NCBI GenBank assembly: GCA_027627225.1
Contig: CM051024.1
Span: 43,022,847 to 43,086,846, forward strand
Source: Congeria kusceri
Lineage: Eukaryota > Mollusca > Bivalvia > Myida > Dreissenidae
Direction: 5' to 3'
DNA: 64,000 bases
The position numbers were made by a program, and so were the translations under genes. Shown here piece after piece: positions 49,703 to 60,923 of the stretch. The notes below the pieces were generated by a model. That model did not search any database. It saw nothing but the letters and a program-made list of their open reading frames with translations, and was not told the origin of the DNA. Numbering within the stretch: position 1 is the first letter of the stretch; every line of letters begins with the position of its first letter.

Positions 49703-49741
49703 AGTAAAGTCCACAACACAGTTTAAAGTCCACAACACAGA
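49703..49741. repeat. 19-bp direct duplication
   Basis: TAAAGTCCACAACACAG occurs twice in tandem, 19 bp apart. Confidence 0.85.
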
Positions 49742-49810
49742 CCATGAATCAGAATGTCGCTTGCAGTCCAGTCGTGGATCCAGGATGCGAGTCATTGTAG
49801 GCGGAGCTTC

Positions 49811-51453
49811 CTACACACTGACATCCATCGGGTTGTGAAAATGCTGAATATAGAGAATGGAATTATTATTGAATGAGCAATTAGTTAAAATGGACACAGA
49901 AAAAAATATTTATTTATTTATAACATCTGATGAATTTTTGTTTTATTACCATTGTTATGAATAGAGTATGGTGCTGATAATTCTATGATTTACAGAAAGT
50001 TTTCTTCATCACACTGCAGTTTGTGATCTTAATTTTTCATCTGTTCCTTTAAACTTAGAGCTATTACTAAGCCATAAACTATTACAATGAATATATATGT
50101 GATTGCTGGATTCCGAACATAAACACATTAAATGAAACTATACTGTTTATGTTTAATGCAGAAATTAAGCTTAATAAAACCTTACCTGTGCATCAGCAGC
50201 AGTGGCATGGAATGCATATCTTGGTGGCATTAGGGCAGTTCTCCTGTACTTGGGCGGCATATGGAGCATATCTCGGACGACATCACCACTTAGCTTGTGA
50301 TCACCATGGTTACACAGTCAAGTAAAACCAGCAACAGACCAACAAGGGCTGCTATTCTCCATAGATGAGTGGGTAGAGAACTGCAACATGTTGACAAAGC
50401 ACATTTTATTTTAATTCAAAAACAGTATTATTTTTCAAATAAGTTCAATATTTTGCTCTAGACTTTCATTCGGTCAAATATGTATCATTCACTGGTCATT
50501 TATAACTTAAGAAATAATTTTCGATTTATTGCTGTTTATCGGCAAATAAACAATGATTTGGAGTTTTGATGCGTAGGAATTAAATCACGAGGGCGTTAGC
50601 CCGAGTTGTTTTTTAGCCTCGCATCAGAACGATAAAAAGTTGTTTATTGACCGATAAACAAAGATAATGCGAATTATTTTGATTTTAACATGATTTGACA
50701 TATATTTTTGCAATTGTAATTGGAACTACTTTTTAGTATGCTCCGCTCAGAATCAAAACTTCTGTTTGCATTGTTTATGGGTAGTTTAACAACGATAATT
50801 TTGTTCTTTGTCTATAGAACAATCAGCAAGTATCATGATAGAATATCATTTTCAAGGGCATGAACAATGTGTTAATTGCCATTAATAATTACTTAATTCT
50901 AGAGATTATTTTTTACAATTAGAAACAATAAATAAATATTTCATTTATTAATATGAATATAAATATATATATGTGTGCGTATTTACCGTATGAGATATCA
51001 CATCCATTCAATTCAATGTCTTGATAATAAATAATCAATATCAGGTCAAGCGAAAAATTTCACAGCTTACCGAAATTCTGACCAGAACTCAGTAGAGTGC
51101 AATGTGCCTGAGGCACAGATTTAAATATGGATGAATTACACTGTTGATCTTTCATTTAGTGGCCATGGTATTTACAGCAATTTTCAGCTTATCCATACAA
51201 TTGATATTTGTAGGCTGCCAATGTCAGATTTTCAAAATGATATACCACACATCCTGTGTGCATAACTGTTCACTTTCGCAATTCATCCTATGCCACCAGG
51301 TAAATATGTCACCAAGTAAATATGTGTTATACATGATGGCATAAAACTAATGCAGTGTTACTCTAACACTTAACAAGGATACATTATTAAATAAAAGCCA
51401 ATCATATCTTACTCCAAACAATTTCCTCGGGTGCAGATGCAGTCAGATGACTT
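49811..51453 (-). CDS. Partial spliced gene: membrane-anchored protein, C-terminal exons
   Basis: Four minus-strand exons join with canonical splice sites and consistent phases: 51,453 (or 51,450)-51,413 (donor GGA|GTAAGA), 51,107-51,071 (acceptor GTGCCTCAG, donor TTCG|GTAAGC), 50,380-50,186 (acceptor ATGTTGCAG, donor CACAG|GTAAGG) and 49,843-49,811 (acceptor CTATATTCAG, stop TAG). The joined frame gives an acidic/hydrophobic lead (SAPEEIVW, then HSTEFWSEF) and a strong membrane helix (LWRIAALVGLLLVLLDCV). That frame then meets TAA at 50,292-50,290. The neighbouring frame is open from 50,318 through the last intron to the exon-4 stop (KLSGDVV through NPMDVSV). One missing base near 50,292 would join helix and tail; alternatively the protein ends at the TAA. 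The family is not recognised and the 5' part lies upstream, beyond the 51-bp array. Confidence 0.42.
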
Positions 51454-51465
51454 CTTCAAAAACCA

Positions 51466-54400
51466 GTCTACATAAAACTCAAAATATGGGTTCAATTTAA
51501 ATGTCCTGCTACATCAGTCTACATAAAACTTACAATAATTGGGTTCACTTTAAAGGTCCTGTTACACCAGTCTACATAAAACTTACAATAATTGGGTTCA
51601 CTTTAAAGGTCCTGTTACACCTGTCTACATAAAACTTGCAATAATTGGGTTCACTTTAAAGGTCCTGTTACACCAGTCTCAATAAAACTTACAATAATTG
51701 GGTTTGCTTTAAAGGTCCTGTTACAGTAGTCTACATTAAACTTACAATAATTCGGTTCACTTTAATGGTCCTGTTACATCAGTCTACATAAAACTTACAA
51801 TAATTGGGTTCACTTTAAAGGTCCTGTTACGATAGTCTACATACAACTCAAAATATGGGTTGACTTTAAAGGTCCTGTTGCACCAGTCTACATTAAACTC
51901 AAAATATGGGTTCCCTTTAAGGTCCTGTTACACAAGTCTACATTAAACTCAAAATATGGGTTCCCTTAAAGGTCCTGTTACACAAGCCTACGTTAAACTC
52001 AAAATATGGATCCACTTTAAAGGTCCTGTAACACAAGTCTACATTAAACTCATAATATGGGTTCACTTTACAGATACTGTTACACCAGTCTACATTAAAC
52101 TTACAATATGGGTTCACTTTAAAGGTCCTGTTACACCAGTTTACATTAAACTCAAAATATGGGTTCACTTTAAAGGTCCTGTTACAACAGTATACATTTA
52201 ACACACAATATGGTTCACTTTAAAGGTCCTGTTACACCAGTCTACATTAAACTAAAAATATGGGTTCACTTTAAAGGTCCTGTTACACAAGTCTACATAA
52301 AACTAAAAATATGGGTTCACTTAAAAGGTTCTGTAACACAAGTATACATAAAACACAATATGGGTTCATTTTAAAGGTCCTGTTACACAAGTCTATATTA
52401 AACTAAAAACATTGGTTCTCATAAAGGTCCTGTTACACCAGTCTACATTAAACTCGAAATATGGGTTCATTTTAAAGGTTCAGTTACAATAGTCTACATT
52501 AAACTCAAAATATGGGTTCCTTTAAAGATCCTGTTACACCAGTATACATAAAACTCACAATATGGGTTCACTTTAAAGATCCTGTTACACAAGTCTACAG
52601 TTAACTCAAAATATGGGTTCACTTTAAAGATCCTGTTACAAAAGTCTACATTGAACTCAAAATATGGGTTCACTTTAAAGGTACTATTACATCATCTATA
52701 TTAAACTCAAAATATGGGTTCATTTTAAAGGTTCTGTTACACCAGTCTAAATTTAACTCAAAATTTGGGTTCGCTTTAAAGGTACTGTTACACCAGTCTA
52801 CATTAAACTCAAAATATGGGTTCACTTTAAAGGTCCAGTTACAATAGTCTACATTAAACTCACAATATGGGTTCACTTAAAAGGTCCTGTTACATCAGTA
52901 TTCATTAAACTCACAATATGGGTTCACTTTAAAGGTCCTGTTAACAAAGTCTACATTTAACTCAAAATATGGGTTCCCTTAAAGGTCCGGTTACACCAGT
53001 ATACATAAAACTCACAATATGGGTTAACTTTAAAGATCCTGTTACACAAGTCGACATTCAACTCAAAATATGGGTTCACTTTAAAGGTCCTGTTACACAA
53101 GTATACATTAAACTCAAAATGTGGGTTCACTTTAAAGGTCTTGTTACACCAGTATACATTAAACTCAAAATATGGGTTCACTTTAAATGTCCTGTTACAC
53201 AAGTCTACATAAAACTCAAAATATGGGTTCACTTTAAAGGTCCTGTTACACAAGTCTACATAAAACTGACAATATGGGTTCACTTTAAAGATCCTGTTAC
53301 ACAAGTCTTCATTTAACTCCAAATATGGGTTCACTTGAAAGGTCCTGTTACACAAGTCTACATTAAACTCAAAATATGGGTTCACTTTAAAGTTTAAAGG
53401 TACTATTACATCATCTATATTAAACTCAAAATATGGGTTAACTTTAAAGGTTCTGTTACACCAGCCTACATTCAACTCAAAATTTGGGTTCACTTCAAAG
53501 GTACTGTTATAGCAGTTTACATTAAACTCAAAATATGGGTTCATTTTAAAGGTACAATTACATAATCTATTTTAAACTCAAAATATGGGTTCACTTTAAA
53601 TCTGTTACACCAGTCTTCATTAAACACTAAATTTGGGTTCACTTTAAAGGTACTGTTACACCCGTTTACAGTCAACTCAAAATATGGGTTCACTTTAATG
53701 GTACTGTTACAAAAGTTGACATTAAACTCAAAATATGGGTTCACTTTGAAGGTACTGTTACACCAGTCTACACTAAACTCAAAATATGGGTTCACTTTAA
53801 TGGTACTGTTACACAAGTCTTCATTAAACTCAAAATATGGGTTCACTTTAAAGGTACTATTACATCATATACATTAAACTCAAAATATGGGTTCACTTTA
53901 AAGGTACTGTTGCACCAGTCTACATTGAACTCAACATATGGGTTCACTTTGAAGGTACTGTTACACCAGTCTACATTTAACTCAAAATATGGGTTGACTT
54001 TAATGGTACTGTTGCACAAGTTTACATTAAACTCAAAAGATGGGTTAACTTTAAAGGTTCTGTTACACAAGTCTTCATTAAACTCAAACTCTAAATATGG
54101 GTTCACTTTAAAGGTACTGTTACACCAGTCTACATTAAACTCAAAATTTGGGTTCACTTCAAAGGTACTGTTACAGCAGTTTACATTAAACTCAAAATAT
54201 GGGTTCACTACTATTACATCATCTATATTAAACTCAAAATATGGGTTCACTTTAAATCTGTTACACCAGTCTTCATTCAACTCTAAATTTGGGTTCACTT
54301 TAAAGGTACTGTTACACCAGTTTACATTAAACTCAAATATGGGTTCACTTTAATGGTACTGTTACAAAAGTTGACATTAAACTCAAAATATGGGTTCACT

Positions 54401-55195
54401 TTGAAGGTACTGTTACACCAGTCTACATTCAACTCAAAATATGGGTTCACTTTAATGGTACTGTTACACAAGTCTTCATTAAACTCAAAATATGGGTTCA
54501 CTTTAAAGGTACTATTACATCATCTATATTAAACGCAAAATATGGGTTCACTTAAAAGGTGCTGTTGCACCAGTCTACATTGAACTCAAAATATGGGTTC
54601 ACTTTGAAGGTACTGTTACACCAGTCTACAGTTAACTCAAAATATGGGTTGAATTTAATGGTACCGTTACACAAGTTTACATTAAACTCAACATATGGGT
54701 TAACTTTAAAGGTACTGTTACACCAGTTTACATTAAACTCAAAATATGGGTTAACTTCAAATGTACTGTTACACCAGTTACATTATACTCAAAATATGGG
54801 TTCACTTTGAAGGTACTGTTTACACCAGTCTACATTAAACTCAAATATTGGTTCACTTTAATGGTACTGTTACACAAGTCTACATTAAACTCAAAATATG
54901 GGTTCACTTTAAAGGTACTATTACATCATCTATATTAAACTTAAAATATATGTTCACTTTAAAGGTTCAGTTGCATCAGTCGACATTAAACTCAAAATAT
55001 GGGTTAACTTTATAGGTAATGTTACACCAGTTTACATAAAACTCAAAATATGGGTTCACTTTAAAGGTCCTGTTACACCAGTCTACATTAAACTTACAAT
55101 ATCAGTTCACTTAATAGGTTACACCAGTCTACATAAAACTCGAAAGTTCTGTTTCACCAGTCTACATTAAACTCAAAATATGGGTATACTTTTTA
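51466..55195. repeat. 51-bp tandem array, about 72 copies
   Basis: The unit (containing AAATATGGGTTCACTTTAAA and CTGTTACACCAGTCTACATT) repeats at 51 bp, with some 50-53-bp variants. Three zones are visible: AATAATTGGG-type units at 51,520-51,830, GGTCCTG-type units to about 53,400, and GGTACTG-type units after that. A marker variant, CTATTACATCATCTATATT, recurs at irregular intervals from 52,683 to 54,908. Positions 53,688-53,870 are nearly identical to 54,345-54,527, so multi-unit duplication has occurred. Frames up to 195 codons on minus and 147 on plus are broken by non-triplet indels and are not called. In the gene model at 49,811-51,453 the array would be intronic. Confidence 0.93.
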
Positions 55196-55477
55196 AAGTA
55201 CTGTTATTTTTTAACAATTTAATAGCATGTCTACATCTTTCTAGTTTGTTTGCCATGAACATTTGAACTCCTCTCTAACAATTGTTAAAGGATAAATGTC
55301 TGTTCAATGAAAATCACAAATACATCACAAGCTCTACACCATGCTCATTTGTGTAAATGTATCGACCAGCAAACATGTGATATTCAAGTACAATGTTTGG
55401 ATAAAATATTAGATAGATTTGCTTTCAATTGATATTTGTGGAAACGTGTATACCCTGTTCAATCATTAGCATTTAAC
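55196..55477. other. Low-copy spacer between the 51-bp and 39-bp arrays
   Basis: No exon, repeat or RNA signal is seen in these 282 bases. Confidence 0.4.
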
Positions 55478-56335
55478 ATCAATCTAGAACTCGGCGAGTC
55501 GGATGTGTCACCTGACATCAATCTAGAACTCCGCGAGTCGGATGTGTCGCCTGACATCAATCTAGAATTCTGCGAGTCGGATGTGTCACCTGACATCAAT
55601 CTAGAACTCGGCGAGTCGGATGTGTCACCTGACATCAATCTAGAACTCTGCGAGTCGGATGTGTCGCCTGACATCAATCTAGAACTCTGCGAGTCGGATG
55701 TGTCACCTGACATCAATCTAGAACTCGGCGAGTCGGATGTGTCACCTGACATCAATCTAGAACTCTGCGAGTCGGATGTGTCGCCTGACATCAATCTAGA
55801 ACTCTGCGAGTCGGATGTGTCGCCTGACATCAATCTAGAACTCTGCGAGTCGGATGTGTCGCCTGACATCAATCTAGAACTCTGCGAGTCGGATGTGTCG
55901 CCTGACATCAATCTAGAACTCTGCGAGTCGGATGTGTCGCCTGACATCAATCTAGAACTCTGCGAGTCGGATGTGTCGCCTGACATCAATCTAGAACTCT
56001 ATGAGTCGGATGTGTCGCCTGACATCAATCTAGAACTCTATGAGTCGGATGTGTCGCCTGACATCAATCTAGAACTCTATGAGTCGGATGTGTCACCTGA
56101 CATCAATCTAGAACTCTGCGAGTCGGATGTGTCGCCTGACATCAATCTAGAACTCTATGAGTCGGATGTGTCGCCTGACATCAATCTAGAACTCTATGAG
56201 TCGGATGTGTCGCCTGACATCAATCTAGAACTCTATGAGTCGGATGTGTCGCCTGACATCAGTCTAGAACTCTGCGAGTCGGATGTGTCGCCTGACATCA
56301 ATCTAGAACTCTATGAGTCGGATGTGTCGCCTGAC
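55478..56335 (+). repeat. 39-bp satellite of 22 units made from a transposon 5' end
   Basis: Exactly 22 copies of 39 bp (858 bp) with no indels. Of each unit, 33 bp (CTAGAACTCTGCGAGTC, R, GATGTGTCGCCTGAC) equal the 5' end of element C at 47,384-47,416 with one consistent difference; the other 6 bp are ATCAAT. Copies vary mainly at the bases after CTAGAACTC (GGC, CGC, TGC or TAT types) and at TCA/TCG. The TAT type clusters in the right half. Frames of 323 codons (+) and 176 codons (-) exist because 39 is a multiple of three. Confidence 0.95.
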
Positions 56336-57257
56336 AGGGCATCACTAAAGTACGATAAGAGCAATTATGCCAAAAACCAAACTTTACCTTCCTTTCATGC
56401 CTACTAACACTTCCCTAAAGTTTCATAATGATTGCACAAAAACTTCCTTTTATGCGTACTAACACTTGCATAAAGTTTGAAAACAATTATAGATTTTACT
56501 ATAGAAAACCATGCTTAGATGATTCCATTGTGCTACAAACATACATTTTTGTCAAATCACAAAAAGAAGTTTTCTTCCTGTCTCTTGTTTGTTGCAAAGT
56601 GTCTTCACATCACTTTACATTATTGAAGTAATGCAATATTGGCGACTCGTTATATAAGATTCAGGTTTTGCTGACGATTTTATACCCATTACTTTCTGAT
56701 TCAAAACACAATAAACACTGTTCAACTTTCCTCTTCGAATTTTATTTTTGTTCATTAATTAACATACATTTATAGCTAACATTATTGTTCATTCTAACAA
56801 TAACGACAATTGAAAACACTTAAAACACACTGAAAAAACAATCAATTTGTCTACACAGTAAAAACGCAATGTAATTTCATAGCAACACAGTGAAATATTG
56901 ACGCAATGTAACTGGTGTGTAATCCAAGTAAAACTCTTAACTGTTTTTATATTATGTCATATCTGAATACCAATCATCATAACATTCGATTGCATTATTC
57001 CCGACACGTTCACGTAAAGGGACCCGCTCACATATTCCCGACACGTTCACGTAAAGGGACCTGCTCACAGATTGACGAATTGACATTTTCCAAAACTGTT
57101 GTCACAGATTCCAAAAATAAATGGAAACTGTAGATAAAGGTGCGAAATGGAAATTCTGACATAATAATAATAATTATCGCACAAACACATTCGTTTATTT
57201 AATTTTAATACACTAAATGTTTCCGCATGATGCCTTCATCAGTAGTAATAAAAATAA
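56336..57257. other. Low-copy DNA with two short duplications
   Basis: A degenerate 55-bp duplication (TACTAACACTT at 56,402 and 56,457) follows the 39-bp array directly and may be part of the same ancient element. A clear 37-bp tandem duplication lies at 56,997-57,070 (contains ATTCCCGACACGTTCACG). Nothing else is recognised. Confidence 0.5.
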
Positions 57258-57342
57258 ATTCTGTTTCACTAGTCTCCATTTAACATTAAAAATTGGGGTT
57301 CACTTTAAAGATAACTGTCTTACACAAGTCTACATTAAACTT
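57258..57342. repeat. Two stray degenerate 51-bp units
   Basis: CTGTTTCACTAGTCTCCATT, GGGGTTCACTTTAAAG, and ACACAAGTCTACATTAAAC match the unit of the 51,466-55,195 array, but lie 2 kb beyond its end, past the 39-bp array. Confidence 0.75.
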
Positions 57343-57549
57343 TTTTGTTTAAACTTCTGACATAGAAATATAGTGAAAATACCGTTTCAATAATGTAATC
57401 ATCAGTTGAAATGGATACATTTGTAAAGCATTGTAATGCAAAGCAATTGAATAATTTGGAGTACTTTCATTGTATTCGTTGAAATTGTTGAAAACGTGTG
57501 CATCACTTACATCAGATAAAAAATACACATACACAATTGTATATAAATC

Positions 57550-57757
57550 TGATTGGCTGAGTGGTAATAGCTCGTCTGACTTTTGATCCGGAGGTCGTCA
57601 GTTCGATTCCCGCTAGCAGCACAATTTGTATTCTTTATTGACATTTTACTTGTCATAATACTTGAGTTCTTTAGTTCAGATACATTAGTTGTTCAAATTT
57701 TGAATAACATACTTCAAAACTACAAACACCTGTGAACGAGTCCCTTTAAGGCCCAGC
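57550..57757 (+). mobile_element. tRNA-derived SINE (tRNA-Lys-like head)
   Basis: The head holds a pol III A box TGGCTGAGTGG (57,554-57,564) and a B box AGTTCGATTCC (57,600-57,610) at normal spacing. A TCTGA-CTTTTGA-TCCGG arm between them presents a UUU anticodon. Acceptor and T stems do not pair, so this is not a functional tRNA gene. The tail ends near CTGTGAACGAGTCCCTTTAA (57,731-57,750). A related word, TAAAGGGACCTGCTCACAG, occurs in the opposite orientation at 57,052-57,070. SINE status is inferred from the decayed tRNA head plus unrelated tail. Confidence 0.5.
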
Positions 57758-58685
57758 ACATAATTTAAGCATACAGGTTTTGGGGTTTTGTCAGACCATT
57801 AATTTGACATTTTAATGAAAAGTATGTTTGTTTGATATAAATAGAAAGCCATATTCGAAATCATGTTGCACAGAATTTATTACACTTATGTGTTGACTCA
57901 ATGGAGAATACCGTAATAACTATTTAAAAATACAACAATGTTTACAAATATTATTGTTTGAATAACTGCATTATTTGAGTATGTTATTTAAAACATTACA
58001 TTATAGTATTATATAATGCAAACTGCCAACATACATAGCCATTATAAACAGGCTGTATTTTTACGTTAGATGAGGTTCGTCTACTATTTGTAAATCAACT
58101 CCCTTAGTAAACAAAATGGTTGCACAAATCGCAAATCAATGAGGACATAATTATGTAAATATTGCTTCAAATAAATGTAAGACAAAAGTATAACAGCAGC
58201 ATAGCCCGTGGCAAACAAAAATGACATATCAAATCAAAGTACAAATCATATTGTCTCTTGTATACATTACTTTAAAAAGTAACCACTATACATGTAATTT
58301 AAAAGAAGTACTTTGTGATACCAACTTCAGAACTACTGAATACAGAGTTTGCTATTCAACCCAATAGAAATATTTTGCAAAAAAGAAAATTTAAAACTTT
58401 TCTAATGTATAAAACTATACAAGATCCGAATGGCAACTATCCGTTTTTGCATGATTTTGAATATCATGAATACTAAATGAAAATAAATAATATTTCCATG
58501 CAAAAATAAAGAAAAGCCATCGATCACAGTAGACAAATGAGGTACTTGAATTCAATTTCAAAGTGAATTTTTCAATTTATTTACATAAAATTAATTTCAG
58601 AATAAAGCAGATTCAAACAAACTGATTAACCTATTATAAATGTATGAAGATGGGGATTTAAAAGTAAACTGTACAATAAGTTTCA
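57758..58685. other. Low-copy AT-rich DNA, nothing recognised
   Basis: No array, exon or RNA gene is visible on either strand. Confidence 0.4.
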
Positions 58686-60275
58686 AATATTAAAAAGAGC
58701 TGTTGGAGGACAGCGCGCTCGACTTTTCTTGTGCTTGTCAGAGTTACTGGCATTTTTTTTCTAAAACAAGAAACATGGAAATTCCACGAAAACCAAATTT
58801 TCAAATGAAATGCATTAAAATCAGCACATGAATACACTTTTAAGTAATGGTAAACTTGACCTTGACCCCACCCACCCCATATGAAATCCTAAGCGAGGTC
58901 TCAATATAAGGTATCTAGGTATTAAGTTTCATTAAAATATCTTAATGCGTTCTTAAGTTATCGAGTGGAAACCATTTTTCTATTTTTAGTATTTGTGATC
59001 TTGACCCCACCCACCCCACATGCAATCCCATCCGAGGTCTCGATATAGGGTATCTATGATTAAAGTTTCATTAAAATATCTCAATGTGTTCTCAAGTTAT
59101 TGAGCAGAAACCATTTTTCTATTTTTAGTAACAGTGACCTTGACCCCACCCACCCCATATGCAACCCCAAGCGAGGTCTTGATAAAAGGAATCTATGTAT
59201 AAGTTTCATTAAAATATCTCAATGTGTTCTCAAGTTATTGAGCGGAAACCGTTTTTCTATTTTAGTAACTGTGACCTTGACCCTATACGCAATCGCAAGT
59301 GAGGTCTCGATATAAGGTATGTATGTATTAAGTTTCATTAAAATCTCTCAATGCGTTCTCAAGTTATTAAGTGGAAACCATTTGTCTAACTTTAGTAACA
59401 GTGACCTTGACCTTGATGCCACCCACAACATATGCAATCCAAAGCGAGGTCTCGATATAAGGTGTGTATGTATAAAGTTTAATAAAAATATCACATTTCG
59501 TGTTCAAATTATTGAGCGGAAACCATTTTTCTATTTTTAGTAACAGTGACCTTGACCCCACCAACCCCATATGCAATCCCAAGTGAGGTCTTGATATAAG
59601 GTACCTATGTATTACGAATTATTAATATATCTAAATATGTTCTCAAGTTATTTAGAGGAAACTGTTGTTCTATTTTAAGTAACCTTGACCTTGACCCCAC
59701 CTAACCCATATGCTTTCCCAAGCGAGGTCTCGCTATACGGTATCTATGTTTGAAGTTTCATTACAATAGCTTAATCCGTTCTCGAGTTACAGAACAGAAG
59801 CAAAAAGTTGAGAAACTAGCTTACCGAAAAAATTTAACCTGTCCATAAGGTATCTATGTTTGAAGTTTCATTACAATAGCTTAATCCGTTCTTGAGGTAG
59901 AGAGCAGAAACAAAAAGTTGAGAAACAAGCTTACTGAAAATTTTTAACCTGTCCATATGTAAAATTTGTAAGTGTAAAAAGGCCCATAATTTTTGACAAA
60001 TTTCAAACTAGAGTTATCAAAATTGGCCTACGAGTTCATTTTAATATAGGGAATAAGTGTTCTAAGTTTCAATGAAAGCCCTCAAGCTATTCCTGAGAAA
60101 CCAGCTTACCGAAAAACTTTAATCTGTCCATATAGTTATATGTAAAATTTCTAAGTGTAAAAAGGACCATAAAAATTTTGACAAATTTCAAACTAGAGTT
60201 ACCAAACTTGGCCTATAGGTTCATTTTAATTTGGGGAATAACGGGGCGAGTAGAATAGCTTGCCTTTTATTTAAA
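58686..60275 (+). mobile_element. Element E: 145-bp repeat-bearing element
   Basis: The left edge contains CTGTTGGAGGACAGCGCGCT (near 58,700). The right edge contains GGGGCGAGTAGAATAGC (near 60,243) and ends GGAGCTAAAAAA, like the ends of elements A and B. Inside lie about seven 143-145-bp units (58,845-59,800), a 110-bp duplication (59,739-59,957) and two 175-bp units (59,944-60,245). No coding frame is present. Matching inverted ends are imperfect, so the boundaries are approximate. Confidence 0.5.
58845..59800. repeat. 143-145-bp tandem units of element E
   Basis: Each unit carries GTGACCTTGACCCCACCCAC, a GCGAGGTCTCGATATAAGG word and a TTCTCAAGTTATTGAGCGG word. The same unit family occurs at 3412-3700 and 24,590-25,660. 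Confidence 0.9.
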
Positions 60276-60507
60276 AAGTGGAGCTAAAAAATAAATACAC
60301 ACATGGGAAATTAAAATAATTTTCTGCCAAAAGTGCAGATAATTAAATCACAAAATAAAAAAAAGTTCATAAAAAAAATATTTCAAAAGAAGTATAAAAC
60401 AATGATACCAGAATAAAGAAACTTATTTTTATTTATATATTTTTCTAGAATGATTAAAAGCATACATGGCACCTCATCTTTTTAGTGGCTTAGGGCAACA
60501 AGCTTAT
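60276..60507. other. AT-rich spacer
   Basis: A/T-rich sequence with A runs and no recognised feature. GCTTAGGGCAACAAG at its right edge (60,488 onward) is the reverse complement of the repeat word GCCCTAAG that follows. Confidence 0.4.
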
Positions 60508-60923
60508 TAATTAACCTATATGAGCCCTAAGATTAATTAACCTATATGAGCCCTAAGATTAATTAACCTATATGAGCCCTAAGATTAATTAACCTACATG
60601 AGCCCTAAGATTAATTAACCTATATGAGCCCTAAGATTAATTAACCTATATGAGCCCTAAGATTAATTAACCTATATGAGCCCTAAGATTAATTAACCTA
60701 TATGAGCCCTAAGATTAATTAACCGATATGAGCCCTAAGATTAATTAACCTATATGAGCCCTAAGATTAATTAACCAATATGAGCCCTAAGATTAATTAA
60801 CCTAGATGAGCCCTAAGATTAATTAACCTATATGAGCCCTAAGATTAATTAACTTATATGCGCCCTAAGATTAATTCACCTATATGAGCCCCAAGATTAA
60901 TTAACCTATATGAGCCCTAAGAT
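60508..60923. repeat. 26-bp tandem array, about 16 copies
   Basis: The unit CCTATATGAGCCCTAAGATT plus AATTAA repeats with strict 26-bp spacing and only a few substitutions. Each junction creates the 8-bp palindrome TTAATTAA. Confidence 0.95.

Noticed and set aside
52957..54298. Minus-strand frames of 195, 101 and 151 codons with a 17-residue repeat (NPYFEFNVDWCNRTFKV)
   Set aside because: The 51-bp period keeps frames open on both strands, and 50- and 53-bp units and other non-triplet indels break the frame repeatedly, which is unlike a coding repeat.
55436..56407. A 323-codon + frame with a 13-residue repeat
   Set aside because: It follows the 39-bp array exactly, the opposite strand is open too, and the unit is transposon end sequence. 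There is no splice, codon-position or domain support.
57550..57622. A functional tRNA-Lys gene
   Set aside because: The acceptor and T stems do not pair and the anticodon stem has a mismatch; only the promoter boxes and loop are preserved.
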